From Pseudomonadota bacterium (GTDB lineage: Bacteria; Pseudomonadota; Alphaproteobacteria; Rhizobiales; Xanthobacteraceae), in assembly GCA_018971625.1 (NCBI GenBank), contig JAGXAJ010000004.1:33478-97477 (forward strand): a stretch of 64,000 nt of DNA, read 5' to 3'. Under the pieces are notes generated by a model that made no database searches, had not been told where the DNA came from, and saw only the letters and a list, made by a program, of their open reading frames with translations. Below, one piece after another: positions 62,449 to 64,000 of the stretch; the stretch's first letter is position 1, and the number at the start of each line of letters is the position of its first letter. Both the position numbers and the translations under genes were made by a program.

Positions 62449-63780
62449 ATGCAGGCGACAATCGCAAGTACCGATTCCGAGCCCGTCCCTTTTTGGTCGG
62501 CCCTCATCAGGGACAGGCGAATTGCCCCGGCCGTGGGCCTGGGCTTCACCTCCGGCATGCCGTTTCTGCTGACCTATTCGACGCAATCGGCCTGGCTGAC
62601 CGATGCGGGCGTGCCGCTCGCGACAATCGGCCTGCTCAGCGAACTGACCCTTGCCTACAAGTTCAAGTTCGTCTGGGCGCCATTTCTCGATCAATACGAT
62701 CCCCCGTTGATCGGACGTCTGCTCGGACGGCGGCGCGGCTGGTTGCTCGTTGCCATTCTCGTCGTCATGGCCATGTTGGCTGCGATTGCCTTCGGCGATC
62801 CAGGCCATTGGATCTGGTGGACGGTCGGATTTTCCTTCGCGCTCGGGATCGCGGGCGCAACGCTCGATCTCGTGCTCGACGGCTGGCGCATCACGAGTGT
62901 GCGCGCGCCGGACAAACAGGCGGTGTTGTCCTCATGGACCGAGATCGGCTGGCGCGTCGGCAATCTCGCGGCGGGCGCCGGCGCGCTCTATCTCGCCGAT
63001 CGTGTCGGATGGAAGGGCGCCTATCTGTGCATGGCGGCCTTGATGCTGGTCGGGATCGTGGCGACGCTGCTCGCGCCCGAACCGGCTTCCGACCTCGAGC
63101 CCCACAAGCCGCATGCCGGTTTCGTCGAGACGATCTGGGCGCCGATCCGCGACCTCCTGAAGCGGCTCGGCCCGATGGCGGCCGCGACCCTGCTGTTGGT
63201 CGCGGGCTTCCGCATGCCGGGCTACATCGCAAGCGCGATGGCGGTGCCGCTGTTCAAACACCAGGGCTTCAGCAACACCGACATCGCGACCGTCACCAAG
63301 ATCTTCGGCTTCTGGATCGCGCTTGGCGGCACCTTCACGGCCGGGTGGCTGATCCCACGCATCGGCATGATGTCGAGCCTGATCATCGGCACGGTCGCGG
63401 GCTCGGCCTCGCATCTCGCGCTCGCGCTGCTTGCAGCGCATGGCGGGGATGGCGGCAAGGCGTTCTGGACCTTCACGCTGGCCGTCGGCGTCGAGGGTTT
63501 TGCCTACGCCTTCGCGTCGATCGTGCTGATCACTTACATGTCGACGCTTGCATCAGTGGAGCATGCGGCGAGCCAGTTTGGCCTCTTGACCTCGCTATGC
63601 GCATTTCCGGGCAGCATTCTGGCCGGGTTCTCGGGCTTTGTGATCGAGCATACCGGCTTCGTCTGGTTCTTCATCTGCACCTCGCTCATCGGTATCCCGG
63701 TCGCGCTGCTGGCGGTGTTTGTATGGTACCGCGTCGGGATATCGGACGGGGCCCCGATCGAGGTCGCGGCAGGACATTAA
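62449..63780 (+). CDS. MFS transporter, AmpG-like
   Basis: A 443-residue inner-membrane transporter with about 12 helices. The N-terminal third carries the AmpG/MFS pattern: GLGFTSGMPFLLTYSTQSAW, TLAYKFKFVWAPFLDQYDPP (conserved K-F-x-W-A-P-x-x-D) and DVLDGWRI-like LDLVLDGWRITSVRAPDKQA. AmpG imports anhydro-muropeptides for peptidoglycan recycling, which would fit the peptidoglycan genes elsewhere in the window, but substrate is not proven. The start follows GTGAGGACCCGGG. A truncated interspersed repeat begins one base after the stop. Confidence 0.85.
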   Translation: MQATIASTDSEPVPFWSALIRDRRIAPAVGLGFTSGMPFLLTYSTQSAWLTDAGVPLATIGLLSELTLAYKFKFVWAPFLDQYDPPLIGRLLGRRRGWLLVAILVVMAMLAAIAFGDPGHWIWWTVGFSFALGIAGATLDLVLDGWRITSVRAPDKQAVLSSWTEIGWRVGNLAAGAGALYLADRVGWKGAYLCMAALMLVGIVATLLAPEPASDLEPHKPHAGFVETIWAPIRDLLKRLGPMAAATLLLVAGFRMPGYIASAMAVPLFKHQGFSNTDIATVTKIFGFWIALGGTFTAGWLIPRIGMMSSLIIGTVAGSASHLALALLAAHGGDGGKAFWTFTLAVGVEGFAYAFASIVLITYMSTLASVEHAASQFGLLTSLCAFPGSILAGFSGFVIEHTGFVWFFICTSLIGIPVALLAVFVWYRVGISDGAPIEVAAGH

Positions 63781-63866
63781 GAGCGTTTTCACGCGAAGTG
63801 GATGCAAGCGGCGCTCTCTACAATCGAGTCCGTAACCGGCATGTCTTTGCTAACTAGTACCCGGAA

Positions 63867-64000
63867 TCAGAGCTGAGTGATACGGCGGCCTTTGAAACGG
63901 CGTTGACGGACCTTTTTCTTGGTCCAGACGAAGGGCTCGGCTTTGTCGTTGTACGCGTTGACGTAGGCATCGATGTGTTCCTGAAGCTGCTTGAGGCTTG
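63867..64000 (-). mobile_element. IS630-type transposase, 3' end (continues beyond window)
   Basis: The minus strand is open to the window edge and reads SLKQLQEHIDAYVNAYNDKA, then EPFVWTKKKVRQRRFKGRRI and TQL before TGA at 63867-63869. The EPFVW...KKVRQ... layout is typical of the C-terminus of IS630-family transposases after the DDE domain. The catalytic domain and inverted repeats lie outside. The element starts near a truncated interspersed repeat at 63781, which it may have interrupted. Confidence 0.75.

Noticed and set aside
1..64000. tRNA, rRNA or CRISPR loci
   Set aside because: No cloverleaf-like or rRNA sequence and no regularly spaced direct repeats were seen in the intergenic gaps.

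Overview
The window is a chromosomal segment of a high-GC alphaproteobacterium. It most resembles Bradyrhizobium or a close relative (Nitrobacteraceae). This is inferred from the gene order surA-like–pdxA–rsmA downstream of lptF–lptG–lptD, the pgsA-like–hdaA–ppk–ppx block opposite purMN, the many Omp25/31-like barrels and small glycine/tryptophan-rich secreted proteins, and several interspersed palindromic repeats of the type common in that group. No rRNA, tRNA, CRISPR array or replication origin was recognised.

Layout. 0-2.3 kb: the 3' end of mltG, a YicC-family gene and gmk, all on +. 2.3-4.8 kb: a secreted/membrane protein of unknown role and a zinc alcohol dehydrogenase, both on -. 4.8-12.4 kb: a tightly packed - strand envelope operon, lptF-lptG-lptD-surA-like-pdxA-rsmA, with overlapping stop/start codons. 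12.8-15.5 kb: pepA, holC and a lipoprotein on +. 15.5-20.1 kb: an ABC-F protein, small proteins, ndk and a TerC-family membrane protein. 20.2-27.3 kb: the polyphosphate pair ppk/ppx behind hdaA and a CDP-alcohol phosphatidyltransferase, divergent from purM-purN. 27.3-31.4 kb: two outer-membrane barrels, a cold-shock protein and rnd.

31.5-35.9 kb looks accessory. It holds a very small membrane protein, a SUKH-domain protein, an orphan secreted protein with a TTG start, two kinds of structured repeat, and selO. 36.0-41.0 kb returns to housekeeping genes (aspS, maeB, a DoxX protein) with one gene remnant between aspS and maeB. 41.0-44.5 kb is a cyclic-di-GMP-flavoured cluster: a frameshifted HD-GYP gene, two PilZ proteins and a DUF2336 protein. 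44.6-51.6 kb mixes intact envelope genes (polysaccharide deacetylase, L,D-transpeptidase, CreA-like protein) with decaying genes: a glutathione peroxidase pseudogene, a frameshifted duplicate of a tiny secreted protein, a frameshifted secreted protein and an IS4-type transposase remnant. 51.7-62.1 kb has a thioesterase, a DUF2161 protein, an SDR, a phosphatase, a second ABC-F protein, an alpha/beta hydrolase, a c-type cytochrome, a coiled-coil membrane protein and an outer-membrane barrel. The window closes with an AmpG-like MFS transporter and the 3' end of an IS630-type transposase.

The most notable observations are: (i) two inverted copies, 24 kb apart, of a ~360-bp non-coding element whose long stem is kept by a compensatory base change; (ii) an HD-GYP gene with two mutually compensating frameshifts; (iii) a cluster of recognisable pseudogenes between 46 and 51.6 kb; (iv) two neighbouring unrelated proteins that share a duplicated C-terminal tail; and (v) very small genes of 36-67 codons that are easily missed. 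No convincing new multi-gene defence or biosynthetic system was seen.
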